DNA of 64,000 nucleotides from Parietaria judaica (GCA_954871525.1 OX940865.1:26520420-26584419), one strand, 5' to 3'. Numbered from the stretch's first letter, positions 13,194-24,800 are shown. The notes: generated by a model not told the origin, from the sequence alone. Program-made: numbers and translations.

Positions 13194-13619
13194 TGTGGCG
13201 GACCGTTCCGACTGGGGATCTTTTTTATATGTGTAGTAGTTTGCACTATGTATCTCTCTTTTTTTGTATCCGGGACTTGCGGCTCATACTGCGCCGTATG
13301 TGGCGCGATTTTTGTATGTACTTCTAGGGGTACTTGTGTATATAAGCTGACATGCCTGGCTTTTGTAGAGATACTCCTGCTTTTGTAATATCGTTTTGCA
13401 TGTTTGTCTGTGGTTAGAGCATGTCGACTTGTTATGGTATGTTTACGGGTAGTAGCCTTTTCTCGGTTTTACCCCCTTCTTTTTGCCGCATGTGCTTTTT
13501 CTTTCAGGTGGTCTGCATGCTTCCGAGCTTCTTTCATCGATGATGAGGTGTTCATCATTGTTTGGCGAGTTTTTTGTCGGTGATGCATCCCTACCCCCCG
13601 AGTTTCTTGTCGGGTTTTA

Positions 13620-14111
13620 GCTTTTTCCTGCTTATAAATTGTGCCAGAGTTGTGATTCTGGTCTTTCAGTCGAGGTGGGTGCCTTTTGTGCGGCCTGTTG
13701 CCTTCGACTTTGTATTTGTATTGACGAGGCTGAGATCCCGCCGTTTCGTACCGAGTGTCGCCTACCAGGTGCTCGGCAGTTGTGCCTGAGTAGGTGGGAT
13801 CGAGGCCCGAGCCATACTAGGTCTTTGTACCGAGAGACGCTTTTGAGGCGTTCGGTCTTTTTATCGAGGTCGGCGCTTGTGAGGCGGCTTACTGTCTCGG
13901 TGCCGAGGTTTGCGCCTTTTGGGCGGCTTATGGTTTCGGTCTTTTGAGCCAGAGTAAAGACCCTGGTTTGTCGGTGTTTGTGCCTTGGCGTTTGTCCCCC
14001 GGACCTGGATGCCGGTGTTTGCGTTTTGAACGTCTTACAGTTCCGGACTTTTGCCAGAATCGTGGCTCTGGTCTTTGCCGAAGTTTGCGCTTTTGTGCGG
14101 CTTACTGTCTC

Positions 14112-14153
<42 letters not shown>

Positions 14154-14190
14154 GCCTGTCTACTATATCTTCTTTTTTTTTACGCCTGTC
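13620..14190. repeat. degenerate tandem repeats and poly(T) in the element's 3' region
   Basis: Blocks such as CCAGAGT...CTGGTCTTT followed by GTTTGCGCCTTTTG and GCGGCTTACTGTCTCGG recur several times between about 13640 and 14112. A 38-base T run lies at about 14114-14151, then a short tandem duplication containing TACGCCTGTCTACTATATC. The hypervariable 3' untranslated region of Tat/Ogre elements is known to host such repeats. Confidence 0.7.
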
Positions 14191-14199
14191 TACTATATC

Positions 14200-14212
14200 A
14201 ACCCCCCAGTTT
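14200..14212 (-). other. internal copy of the polypurine tract
   Basis: The 13-base core AACCCCCCAGTTT (plus strand) is identical to the one next to the 3' LTR at 9718-9730. It lies about 270 bp downstream of the end of pol in the element's own direction, so it could act as a second plus-strand primer. Confidence 0.5.
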
Positions 14213-14478
14213 TTGAATAATCTGGAAAGATTGTGAGAAAACTAATCTTTGGGGGCGACCGTCTCTAATTTCTGGAAAGTTCTCAGGAAATATTTGACGT
14301 TTTACATTATTCGGCGCTTCTTGTGGCGCTCTTATTTTACATTGGATAAAAACGTTACATATATGTAATTGGCGAACATTGGTTCCTAGCCTCAGCTTGG
14401 CTTTTGACTGTTGGATCTTAGCTTCAGCTTGGATCTTAGCATCTGGTTGGATCTTAGCTTCAGCTTGTAAAGTGGGCG

Positions 14479-15450
14479 TTACTGGTGGTACTGCCTCAAG
14501 TGTTCCACATTCCAGGGACGGGGAACTTCCCGACCCCCCATGTCTTCGAGCCGGTAAGTTCCGTCTCTGACTACTTTGGTGACACGATACGGGCCTTCCC
14601 ATGTGGGTCCGAGGACTCCCGCGCCGTGGACTTGTGTGTTTGGTCCCACCTTTCTCAGGACCAGGCTTCCTTCCAGGAAACGTCGCTCTTTGACTTTGGA
14701 GTTGTAGTAACGTTCTACAACTCGTTTCTGGGCCACCAAACGCGTGTACGCTTCGTTTCGCTTTTCCTCGACAAGGTCGAGTTCTAGGCGTAAGGCCTCG
14801 TCGTTTCGCTCTTCGTCGAAGAGCTCTACTCGTGGTGATGGGACCGCTATTTCAGCGGGGATGACCGCCTCAACGCCGTATGTTAGGGCGAAAGGGGTTT
14901 CGCCCGTGGCATTTTGGGTTGTCGTTCGATATGCCCAGAGGACCGAGGGCAGCTCTTCCGCCCATTTGCCTCTTTTTTCGTCGAGCTTCTTTTTCAGGAT
15001 CGTCTTGATGTCTTTGTTGGCAGATTCGACTTGCCCGTTTGCCTGAGGATAGACGGGCGACGAGTAGGTGTTGTTGATCCCGAGCTCGCTACAGAAGGCT
15101 CGAAGGTCCACGTTGTTGAACTGCTTGGCGTTATCGGTAATGAGCGATTCTGGGATCCCGTGCCGACAAACTATGTTGCGCCAGATGAAGTTAGTCGTGT
15201 TGGTCTGCGTGATCTTTCCGATTGGCTCTGCTTCGACCCACTTGGTGAAATAATCGACCGCAACTATTGCGTATTCAACCCCTCCCGGGGCCTTTGGCAA
15301 TTTTCCGATCAAATCGATTCCCCATTTGGCAAACGGGCGAGGAACCAGCACGGGGCATAACGGGACTGCTGGCTGGCGCGGTATCGTGGCGAACCGTTGG
15401 CACTTGTTACACTTTCGTGCCATCTCGATCGCGTCTTTTTTTAGAGTCGG
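14479..15450 (-). pseudogene. gypsy integrase, separated from pol by one stop codon
   Basis: The frame is the same as gag-pol. Immediately after the TAG at 15453-15451 it continues PTLKKDAIE, then MARKCNKCQRF, which is the end of the HHCC zinc-binding region. The DDE core follows: WGIDLIG, then SLITDNAKQF, then GQVESANKDI supplying the three acidic residues. The C-terminal part (KVGPNTQVHGAG ... WEGPYRV) resembles the GPY/F-type tail of gypsy integrases, and the frame ends normally at 14479. Family members usually have an aromatic residue, probably tryptophan, where this copy has the stop, so a one-base nonsense change is the simplest reading. Without readthrough, integrase from this copy would not be made with its zinc domain joined. 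Confidence 0.85.
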
Positions 15451-18400
15451 CTAGAAGTACCCTTGTTTCAGGGTCTTTAAGGCGAGGGATCGCCCCGCGT
15501 AGTGGTTTCCGCACACTCCTTCGTGAATTTCCCGAAGGACGAGGTTGGCGTCATCTTCGGGAAGACATCTCAGGAGAGGTTGCATGAAGCCACGTTTATA
15601 GAGTTCTCCGTTGTACATCACGTATCTCGTTGCGCGAATCTTGAGTTGTCTAGCTTCGTTGCGGTTGGCAGGTAAGGTACCGTGTTTCAGGTACCCTGCT
15701 ATCGGAGTCATCCAGTTTTCACCGGCTTCATCTGATGCATTGAAGACTTCGTCAAGATTGGTTGGTCGAGTACCATGTTTCAGGTATCCGACTGCTGGCG
15801 GCATCCACTTTTCAGTGGCTCTGTCGGTTGTGGTGAGGCCTTCGTCGGTAGAGCGGGTATCATGTTTCAGATACTTGCTTGTTGGCGACATCCGCTTTTC
15901 AGCGGTTCCGTCGAATGTTGCGAGGCCTTCAGTGTTCTTGATTGAAGGGTGTTCGAGGGCTTCGACGGGAACCTTCCCAAGTTCTTCATTGTCGGCCCCC
16001 GATGCCATTCGGGCTAATGTGTCGGCCTCGGAGTTTTTGGCACGTGGTATCTGGGCCACTTCGTACCAAGCTAGGAACTCTAGACGGCGTTGAGTTTCTA
16101 CCAGGTAGGCCGCCATGTTGTTTTCCTTTGCCTGATATTCTCCTTCCACTTGCTTTACGATCAACTGAGAGTCGCAGTGGATTCGCATGTTTTTCACAGC
16201 GAGTTTCTGCGCGATTTGTAGTCCGGCTAGCAGAGCTTCATATTCAGCTTCGTTGTTTGAGGCTTTGAATCCGAAACGAATGGCGTAGCGGAGCTTTCCA
16301 CCATCTGGGTTTGTGAGCACTATTCCAGCTCCTGAACCATGTGTATTCGAGGCGCCGTCCACATGCAGAGTCCAGACTGGACCTTCGGGACTTGCTTTCC
16401 TCTTGGTGGCTTGTGGCGGTTTGTCAATTTCTTCTTCGGTCTCGACTTCGGTATCGTAAGTGAATTCGGCGATGAAATCAGCTACGGCTTGACCTTTGAT
16501 GGCGACTCGGGGCTGGTACTCAACGCCGTATTCTCCCAGCTCTTGCGACCAGATTGCCATGCGTGAAGAGGTGCCTTTGAGGAGCGCCTTTCGCACGGGG
16601 TGCTCAGTTCGCACCACGATTTGGTGAGCTTGGAAGTATGGGCGGAGTTTCTTTGCGGTGGTAATCAGTGCGAGTGCCAACTTCTCGATTTGTGTGTAAC
16701 GCGTTTCAGCGTCAAGAAGAGCCTTACTGACATAGTAGATCGGCAATTGCTTCTTTTCTTCTTCTCGAACCAAGACGGTGCTGACTGCCCTGGTCGAGAC
16801 GGAGAGGTAGAGGAAAAGTGTCTCCTCGTCCTTTGGTTTTGACAATAGAGGAGGCGATCCGAAGTAACTTTTCAGCTCCTGGAAGGCGGCCTCGCATTTT
16901 TCGTCCCAGGTGAAATTCTTTCCGCCTTTGAGGGCTTGAAAGAACGGTTGACATCGATCCGTAGCTTTCGATACGAATCGGCCTAGGGCGTTGATGCGCC
17001 CGTTGAGGCTTTGAACTTCTTTTATCCTCTGCGGGCTTTTCATCTCGAGCAGGGCTCGGATCTTTTCGGGGTTCGCCTCAATTCCTCGTCGGTTGATGAT
17101 GTATCCCAGGAACTTTCCTGACTCGACTCCGAATGCGCATTTGGCGGGGTTCAGCTTCATCTGGTACTTTCGGAGAAGCATGAACGTTTCTCGTAGATTT
17201 TTGACGTGGTCAGTCTCTTTGAGGCTTTTTACGATCATGTCATCGACGTAGACTTCCATGGTCTTTCCGATTAGTGATGCGAACATTCGGTTGACCAGGC
17301 GCTGGTACGTGGCTCCTGCGTTCTTGAGTCCGAACGGCATGACCTTGTAGCAATAAAGGCCACGGTCGGTCACAAATGTCGTGTGTATCTGGTCAGGCTC
17401 GTGCATTCGAATCTGATTGTATCCCGAGTAGGCGTCCATCATGCTCATGAGCTGGTGACCGGCGGTGGCGTCTACCAACTGATCGATTCTTGGAAGAGGG
17501 AAGCAGTCTTTTGGACACGCAGCGTTGAGATCGGAATAGTCTATACAGATCCTCCACTTGCCGTTAGGCTTCTTGACCATCACGACGTTGGATACCCAGT
17601 CGGGGTACGTGACCTCCTTGATGAAGTTTGCGGCGATAAGCTTGTTGACTTCTTCGTTGATCGCCTGGTATCTTTCGGGATTGAATGCCCGTCGCCGTTG
17701 TATTTTCGGGGTTCTTCCTTTCTCGATGTTGAGTCGGTGGACGGTAATCTCTGGGTCGATGCCGGGCATGTCGGCGTGCGACCAGGCGAAAACGTCCCTA
17801 AACTCTTGTAGGAAAGCGATCAACTGCGTCCTGATCATGACCGGTAACTGAGCTCCGATTGTGACACATTTTTCAGGTGCGTTCTCGTCTATCGCGATTT
17901 GGGTCACGTCAGAGGAGGGCTCCATGGTCGGCTTGCGTCTATCGTCTCTAGGATCGAGCTCGCCAAGCATTCGAGCATCTTTCAGCTCGAGGGCGAGTTC
18001 GTCTCCGAGTTGGCAGATAGTACTGATGATCAGTTCATTTTTTACTGATTTCGTCCCTTGGGCGTAGCAGGAGCGGGACTCTCTCTGACTTCCTTTCATG
18101 ACTCCTATCCCATTTTCCGTTGGAAATTTGACGAGTAGGTGAAAGGTGGACGAGATGGCCTGCAGCTTGTTGAGACTTGGTCTTCCCATGATGATGTTGT
18201 ACGCCGATGGCTGATCCACAACGAGGTATCTAACCATCTTGGTGATTAGGGCTCCGTCCTCTGAGCCGAAAGTTGTTGGCAACTCAATGGCGCCTTCGGC
18301 GAGAACTGGTTTCCCGTTGAAACCGTAGAGCGGAGTCTTGACTGGTGTCGGAACGAGTCCTCCCAGACTCATACGTTCTAGGGCTGCTTTGAAGATGATG

Positions 18401-20430
18401 TCAGCTGAGCTCCCGTTGTCGACCAACACCCGTCGTACCCGGTTGTTGGCGATTAGCGTCTCGACCACTATTGCGTCGTTGTGGGGATGCAAAATTCTTC
18501 GGGCTTCTTCCTCCGTGAAAGTTATCGTCTGGCTAGGAAGTACATTGGGTATACATCCAAGGTTAGCCAAGTTGATCTGGTGCGTCTCTCGATCTCCTTC
18601 TAAGGCTCGAGCGTATCTTTTTCTTTTGTGGCTTGAGTCTCCGGTTTCGGGTCCGCCCAGGATGGTAGAGATGACATTGTACTGCGAGGGCTGGGACCTT
18701 CCTTGTTCCTTGTCTGGGCGAGGTCGGTCTGAAACACCATCTCGGCGTTGCTTAGTCTCTTGGGGTTGCGGGTTATTGGGTTTCCCACTTTCTGACACCA
18801 TTTTTTTAACGAACTCCTTCAGTTGTCCGTCCTGGATTAGCTGTTCGATTTGTTTCCTTAGCTGCCAGCATTCTGACGTCGTGTGGCCGTGGTCTTGATG
18901 GTACTCACAGTACCGACTCTTATCTTTCTTGGCATTTTTTGCTAGTGGTCGGGGGCTTCCGAACTTATCTCCATGAAGGCTGAAGATCATTGCCGGTGAA
19001 GCTGTCAGGGGAGTGAAGTTCATGTCTTTTCGGAACTTCTCTACTCGCCTGGGTTGCGGTTGTCGGCTTCCGGAGTTATGCTGTTGGCGTTGCCTTTTTC
19101 CCGGAGGCTCGTTGTCGCCGTTTTTTCGAGTATCCGGATGCTGATCTCCCTGGTCGGGTTGGGTTCGACTGTTGTAATACTCGTCAACTGCGATGTCTTC
19201 TGCAGCCCTCGCCATTAGTTCGGCCATGGAGGATGGCCTCTTCTTAATGAGAGAGCGTGCGAAGTCGCACATCGGGAGGCCATCGATCACGGCGGTGACT
19301 GCGTCGTCATTGGTGTAGCTGGCAACCTTGTTTGCTTCCTTGACGAACCTTTTCAGGTAAGTCTGGAGGGATTCGTCTTTACGCTGTCTGAGGGTCCATA
19401 GGTATGACTTCCCTTTTCGCTGTGAAAGCGAGCTCGCGAAGCGGGAGACAAAGAGTTCCGCTAACTGCTCGAAGGACTCGATGGAACCCTTCGGGAGCCG
19501 CTGATACCATTCAAAGGCGGGCCCAGCGAGGGTGAGGCAGAAAGCCTGACACATCGTGGAAGGTGAGCACTTCTTTATCCGCATATTGAATTGATACTGC
19601 ACCAGGTGGTATGTGGGGTCGCTGGTGCCGTCATAGGTGAGGTTTAGCGGGAATCGTAAGTCTCCGTCGAGATCTTCGGCAAGCAAGTGACTGGCGAGGG
19701 GGGACATGACTCCCTCGTTCATGCTTTTGATGGCCGGGTCGGAGCTGTGGGTGGCGGCGAGCTCTCGCATTTCCTTTTTTAGTGCTTGGACTTCGCTTTT
19801 CAGTCTATCGTAGGAGGGAGCTGCCGCTGGGAGAGGTGCCGAGGCGTCATTCACCCTCTGTGTCGTGTGACGGGTGGTGGTGTGCTGAAGAGTTTCTGAT
19901 GTCTCTGTACCGGTGTCATCTGAATCCTCTTGGTGGCAGGACCTCTCTCTCCTTCGACTGATGCGTTGTCGTAGATCTCCCGTGCGCGCCTCGGTGCGCA
20001 TTTGCTGACGCCGGATGTTCCTTCGTTCTCTTGCATTGTTGGTGATATTTCCGAGCCGGTCAAAGGCTGACCGTCGGGTTGTTTGCGACTGTGCCGGCTC
20101 CTGAGTATTTTCAGGTGCCGGTTGTGTTTCGAGGGGCCTTCTTTGTGTGAGTTCCAGGGCCTCCTCTGAACTTTCTTCTTCTTCGTTGACGACGTCGTGG
20201 TTGACGCTGTCATGCCCTAAGTGTTTGGACATTAACCCGGTTAGCCGGAAGACGCTGTCTTCCAGCCGGGCCAATCTTTCTCTTTCTTCGTTGGCTGCAG
20301 GCTCTTGACGGACGTTCATCTCGGGCTGGCTTCGTGCGTGGTTTCGGCGTGCGTTGACCTGAGCCCGTGTGTTTAGAGCCACGCTCCCTGTAGGACGGGA
20401 GGGCGTGCCTTCCGTCGATTTGTTCGACAT
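15451..20430 (-). CDS. gypsy Gag-Pol (gag, protease, RT, two RNases H), truncated before integrase core
   Basis: 1659 residues from ATG at 20430. Order: basic/acidic N-terminus; retrotransposon gag domain about residues 262-400; zinc-knuckle variant with C508, H511, H516, C521; aspartic protease with active site VLVDNGSSADI at 668-678 (the Asn after the Asp is usual in Tat elements); reverse transcriptase about 915-1095 with YVDDM at 1061-1065; standard RNase H about 1172-1325; a second, archaeal-type RNase H about 1351-1475 (HVDGA, NEAEYEAL, HCDSQ, EADTLA). Then comes a linker with three tandem WMxP-YLKHGT repeats (about 1511-1590) and the start of the integrase zinc domain. It ends in TAG after KTLKQGYF. 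In the family this polyprotein is continuous with integrase. Confidence 0.95.
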   Translation of the reverse strand: MSNKSTEGTPSRPTGSVALNTRAQVNARRNHARSQPEMNVRQEPAANEERERLARLEDSVFRLTGLMSKHLGHDSVNHDVVNEEEESSEEALELTQRRPLETQPAPENTQEPAQSQTTRRSAFDRLGNITNNARERRNIRRQQMRTEARTGDLRQRISRRRERSCHQEDSDDTGTETSETLQHTTTRHTTQRVNDASAPLPAAAPSYDRLKSEVQALKKEMRELAATHSSDPAIKSMNEGVMSPLASHLLAEDLDGDLRFPLNLTYDGTSDPTYHLVQYQFNMRIKKCSPSTMCQAFCLTLAGPAFEWYQRLPKGSIESFEQLAELFVSRFASSLSQRKGKSYLWTLRQRKDESLQTYLKRFVKEANKVASYTNDDAVTAVIDGLPMCDFARSLIKKRPSSMAELMARAAEDIAVDEYYNSRTQPDQGDQHPDTRKNGDNEPPGKRQRQQHNSGSRQPQPRRVEKFRKDMNFTPLTASPAMIFSLHGDKFGSPRPLAKNAKKDKSRYCEYHQDHGHTTSECWQLRKQIEQLIQDGQLKEFVKKMVSESGKPNNPQPQETKQRRDGVSDRPRPDKEQGRSQPSQYNVISTILGGPETGDSSHKRKRYARALEGDRETHQINLANLGCIPNVLPSQTITFTEEEARRILHPHNDAIVVETLIANNRVRRVLVDNGSSADIIFKAALERMSLGGLVPTPVKTPLYGFNGKPVLAEGAIELPTTFGSEDGALITKMVRYLVVDQPSAYNIIMGRPSLNKLQAISSTFHLLVKFPTENGIGVMKGSQRESRSCYAQGTKSVKNELIISTICQLGDELALELKDARMLGELDPRDDRRKPTMEPSSDVTQIAIDENAPEKCVTIGAQLPVMIRTQLIAFLQEFRDVFAWSHADMPGIDPEITVHRLNIEKGRTPKIQRRRAFNPERYQAINEEVNKLIAANFIKEVTYPDWVSNVVMVKKPNGKWRICIDYSDLNAACPKDCFPLPRIDQLVDATAGHQLMSMMDAYSGYNQIRMHEPDQIHTTFVTDRGLYCYKVMPFGLKNAGATYQRLVNRMFASLIGKTMEVYVDDMIVKSLKETDHVKNLRETFMLLRKYQMKLNPAKCAFGVESGKFLGYIINRRGIEANPEKIRALLEMKSPQRIKEVQSLNGRINALGRFVSKATDRCQPFFQALKGGKNFTWDEKCEAAFQELKSYFGSPPLLSKPKDEETLFLYLSVSTRAVSTVLVREEEKKQLPIYYVSKALLDAETRYTQIEKLALALITTAKKLRPYFQAHQIVVRTEHPVRKALLKGTSSRMAIWSQELGEYGVEYQPRVAIKGQAVADFIAEFTYDTEVETEEEIDKPPQATKRKASPEGPVWTLHVDGASNTHGSGAGIVLTNPDGGKLRYAIRFGFKASNNEAEYEALLAGLQIAQKLAVKNMRIHCDSQLIVKQVEGEYQAKENNMAAYLVETQRRLEFLAWYEVAQIPRAKNSEADTLARMASGADNEELGKVPVEALEHPSIKNTEGLATFDGTAEKRMSPTSKYLKHDTRSTDEGLTTTDRATEKWMPPAVGYLKHGTRPTNLDEVFNASDEAGENWMTPIAGYLKHGTLPANRNEARQLKIRATRYVMYNGELYKRGFMQPLLRCLPEDDANLVLREIHEGVCGNHYAGRSLALKTLKQGYF

Positions 20431-20513
20431 TCCGGCTGGTCGAAAGAAGTGGATGAGAATTGATTGCTGGGAGGGTATTCAGAGGCTTGAATTCGATGCT
20501 GTGCACGAGCGGC

Positions 20514-20531
20514 CCCCTCCTTCTAGCGCCA
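20514..20531 (-). other. candidate primer-binding site
   Basis: Three bases inside the 5' LTR the minus strand reads TGGCGCTAGAAGGAGGG. A start in TGG, complementary to the CCA end of a tRNA, is expected at this position. I did not identify the tRNA. It is not the initiator-methionine type used by the copia element in this window. Confidence 0.65.
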
Positions 20532-20534
20532 AAA

Positions 20535-21809
20535 TGTTGATGCCGTTTTTTGGATCAAACACTGTTGCGGCCCAATTGTTGGTGTTGGGCCGGGCCCAAT
20601 GTCGTTTTGTGGACTTTTGGTGGGCTTATGATGACTTGTGTTGGGTTTGTAGGCCCTATTGCGGGGATGACAGATTCTTTCCCCCTTCTTGGTGTGTATG
20701 ATACGGATTCCGAGTGAAGTCCCTGGTACTGAGATCTAAACGTACCGTTCGCCGTTCGTGATCCGGCGATCCGGGGATACTCACTACCTGTTACCTCCAG
20801 GCCAGGAATGGACTAGGCCCGGGTTACAGGTTTGGGCTCCTCACAAGATCGGGTTCCCACGAACGGGAGAGTGTGTTTGATCCAGCAATGAATCTCAGGA
20901 GATTGGACCCTCGGCCCGTGAAGTCAATCCTAGTCTGGGTCCTACAGACTATTCACAAAGTCACGATATCTATGAAAGATACGGACTGGGAAACAGAACG
21001 GGTTCCGCACAGAGCTAGAATTAAGACAGGCGGGGTCGTCAATCATCCCGGGATTCTCTCCAGAGGTTCCCCTCAGGTTGATCTATTGAAAATATTTCTC
21101 CGAAACTTCCGCTTTCTCTCAATTTCTGGACCTGGCAAAAGAATACCCGAGGTCAGGGAAAACAGGGGGAATACCCCCTGATTCACCTCCGACGCTCAAC
21201 ATTAGTGGAATATTTTAGGGGGAGGCGAGTTTATAGGGAGTAGAGAGAGGCTCGAGAGAATTTGGTCGAGTTCCGATGCCTTCCGGTTTGAATGAACCGA
21301 GCTCCCTTTTATAAGGGAATCCGAGGACTAAAACGCAATTATCTCCCGCTTCTGGAGGCCCCTGAAGAAAATAAATATAGTTTTTTGGGTCCTCGGAGTG
21401 AGATCTTTCCAACGCCACCAAAATCAGCCCGATCCGACGCTCCACGCGCCCACACGCGCGGGATTTGTGGGGCTGCATCAGTTCACTCGCGCGAGTGAAG
21501 GGCTGTGGGCCCTGATGACGTGGGCAGGCTGACGCGCGCGGGCTGACGTCATCTCTGGCGCACATGTGGGCCTGTGGGCCCCCCAAGGTGTTTCCGAAGT
21601 GTTTTTTCGCTCCCGAGCTCGTCCCGCGTCCGTTTTTCACAAATTTTATGTCGTTTTTGAGTATCTTGATATTTTTAGGAACATCTAGACACTTTATTTT
21701 ACGAAAACGGGCCTCCGGAGGGTGTTTTGGATTAAAACTGACTTAATTAATTAATAATTTTTCTTTTATTAATTTATTTTTAAATCAATCCCGGGAATTA
21801 CCCGTAACA
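20535..21809 (-). repeat. gypsy 5' LTR (right copy)
   Basis: 1275 bp, TG...CA bounded, and nearly identical to the left copy. It is followed by the AAGAT target-site copy at 21810-21814. Confidence 0.95.
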
Positions 21810-21814
21810 AAGAT

Positions 21815-24800
21815 TATATAAAATAGTTTAGAGAGCTCACAAACACATATACATATAAGCTCAGTTAATATTTCTCTACATAATCATTCAATAAACTTGC
21901 AATAATAGTGTAGCGTCTGCGAGACTCAATAATATCATGGTGGTGTCGGCACAGCCGAACTATTTCCCGTGAAGTTATTGACGACGATGGTGCCCGGGAA
22001 TCACCAACTTATGTCTATTCATGCACCACAACTCAAAAGGTAAGCAGAAGATACTTGAAAGCAAACTTTGAAAGAAAATAACAAAAACTATATCTATTTC
22101 GGAGTAGTGCACATTTTCTTTCATAAAAAGAAAAATACTTCCAGCCTTGTATTTACCATGAATCATAACTTACATATTGAAAAACATATTTAGATGACCA
22201 AATAAAGTGTAAACCTCATCTGATTAGAAAAATCTTGTAGCTTATGGAAGAAAAATTTGTTTAGTATTCAAAGATCAAGAATCTTTTTTTTTTTTGTTGT
22301 TGTTAAATGAGAAGTCAATAACAATCCAATCATAATTTTGAAAGCATGCACCTATTGTTGTTTGATTACATGCTTTTTTAACAATATGTAAGCAAAAATT
22401 AACTATCAAACTCTTTGCTATTTGTAACAAGAGATGTTAAGTCAACTAAAACAGAGCATTCTGTTATTCATCATTTCAGTTAAAATAACCCAAAGCAACT
22501 TTTTTCCAAACTTACAGAATAAGGATTCCTTAGTTCAATGAAACCAATAATGATCTTAACAAAATCTGGGAAGAAGAATCCATAGAAGCAACGCAGTGGA
22601 CAATGGACGGTGAAGCGTTATCTTTGGAAGTATAAAACACCATGTATTTTTGTGACTTTAACCACACTAAAAAAAATTAAAAGAAAAAATTAGTGCATGT
22701 AATGTTAATGATACCATATTGCGATGATTTTAAAGTCTTTTTCAATTCCACGAGACTCTACATTCTAATTAACACCAAGTTTACTTTCAAGTATACCCTC
22801 TCAGTGTTATTAAATGTTAATTTTTGTAAGACATAATATTTTGATTAAGAAATCATAAAAAACAATAGATTGCCTATACAATATATATACTACTGTGAAG
22901 AAAAAAGAAGTCTGGTCAGATACATTGTACATGCACTTTCATTATTCATTCATATGCCCTAATTATTTATTTTCATTTCATAGATATGTTTTAATAAATA
23001 CACATTTCCATAGATTTTTTCTTTTTTCAAATGTGCATGTTTATTAAATGTGGAATTCCGAGTAGCAGTACGGCATAAAAAATACAAAAGAAGTATGTCT
23101 GAGAAAATTTTTTAGTTCATCAAGACTTCATTAAGTGAGATAAACGAAATCATATTTCCAAAATACTTATTCTCAGATTTCGGTTTTTTCTTTCTTTCTT
23201 TAGACACGTAGTTGATTTCATGGATGTACTACTATTTTGGAGGCTTTGTGCGATGAATTTTCTAACGATTTGATTCATTTTCAGCTCTGTTTAGGGTTTC
23301 TTAATCTTTAAGGAAAAGGCCTAGCCATCTCCTATCCATTTCGTTGGCAAACTTGTGATGAATCTTTCAACTTTACGGTGAAAAATATTCCTATTTATTT
23401 TGACTTTTTTCCTTAAATTTTTAACAAGACCGAAAATTGTATTTTAAGTCGGGTTAGTTTCGTTATTATATATGTATATCATATTATGTTTCATTGAGAA
23501 ATCATGTGTATATAATTCTTCGAGTTGTATCTTTTGGTAAAAGAAGGTGAAATAGTGCTTTGAATATCATATATTATATGCAAAAATTGAAGCAATTCGT
23601 CAAATTCGTAAAAACTGTATGCATGGTTTCAATAATTGAAATTACTACAATAAATCTGTAATGGAACCACTTTTCTTAAAAAAAAATCACAAAGAATATA
23701 ATAGCCACCGCACTAATATAAGGTTTGAAAACTAAAATGATGAGGATAATTAAAAACTATAACATCGAGCAAGTTGTCTATTAATTGTTGTTATTGGGCA
23801 TAATCAAGTTTATATTTAATTATAAAATTGACAGTAACATTAAAATAGAAAAAAATCACATTTTTTTACGTGGATTTTAGTCTTTTGATTATTACAATCT
23901 AAATAAATTTATATTTTATTTTTCATTCAAATTCACCGATATTTTTTATCGTCACCGTGCATAACAATAAGGTGTTTATTAGAATTCTCTATATAGTTAT
24001 TGTAGGTATTATTAATGCAGAACTTTATCATGTTTATATTAATAACAAAATCGACAATAACAGTAGCCAAAAAAATCAAATTTTCTAAGAAAATTTATAT
24101 TCGATGAAGATGCTGAACTTTTGATTAAAATACACTCTAAAAAATTGATAACATTTTTCATCCAACTTCACTAACATATTTTATCGCCACCGAGCGAAGG
24201 AAAAATATTAAATCATAAATTTTATCGTTGAGAAAAAGATTAGATAGCTATACTATTCTAATAACAAACATTTAATACTTTCCCCGGTGTTGAATTCAGT
24301 CAAACAGAGCTTCTCTGACCTGACTTTTTTAGGTGGAAATGTAATGGGTACAAATCCACTTTTGCCAATAACTATCAGAAAATTTTCATAGCCCATCTTT
24401 TTTCTTGAAAATCATCTGACGTGCTAAAAATATATACCCGCACCTGGCCAATGAAACCTGGCAGGCTTAGGTACGGAAAATATTTTTAAAGTTAATTCTC
24501 GATAAATTAATATATTTAATCATTCTCATAGTATAAGAATTTCGTTGGTTCAATCTTCAAACAATATTAATTTATACAAAATCAATTGTATTGTTTGTTT
24601 TCTTTTGTAAAATAATATAATAGTAATAGCGATAAAAAAAAAATATTAATTTTTCATGGAATACATTTGTTTATCTTTCTTCAATAATCCTTGAAATTAA
24701 AAATTATTCCACAAAAGAGAAGATGCTCATAATCACAACGAGTGTTACATAGCTTCAAATCCAATCAGTCACAAACCAATGACATTGATTATCACTTATT

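Larger units (their letters stand above)
8441..21809 (-). mobile_element. Tat-lineage Ty3/gypsy LTR retrotransposon, complete
   Basis: The element is 13,369 bp, flanked by the 5-bp duplication AAGAT (8436-8440 and 21810-21814). Both LTRs are 1275 bp, begin TGTTGATG and end CCGTAACA. In the element's own (minus) direction the order is: 5' LTR (20535-21809), primer-binding site, gag-protease-RT-RNase H-second RNase H-integrase, an internal polypurine tract, a region carrying an antisense gene, terminal polypurine tract, 3' LTR (8441-9715). The second RNase H after the usual one, and the antisense gene between integrase and 3' LTR, are hallmarks of the plant Tat lineage. By eye the LTRs differ at five positions (about 0.4%), so the insertion is recent. 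One stop codon in integrase makes this copy probably non-autonomous. Confidence 0.95.

Noticed and set aside
16339..19400. Many plus-strand frames across the gag-pol region
   Set aside because: They are antisense shadows of the well-supported polyprotein and carry no family similarity.
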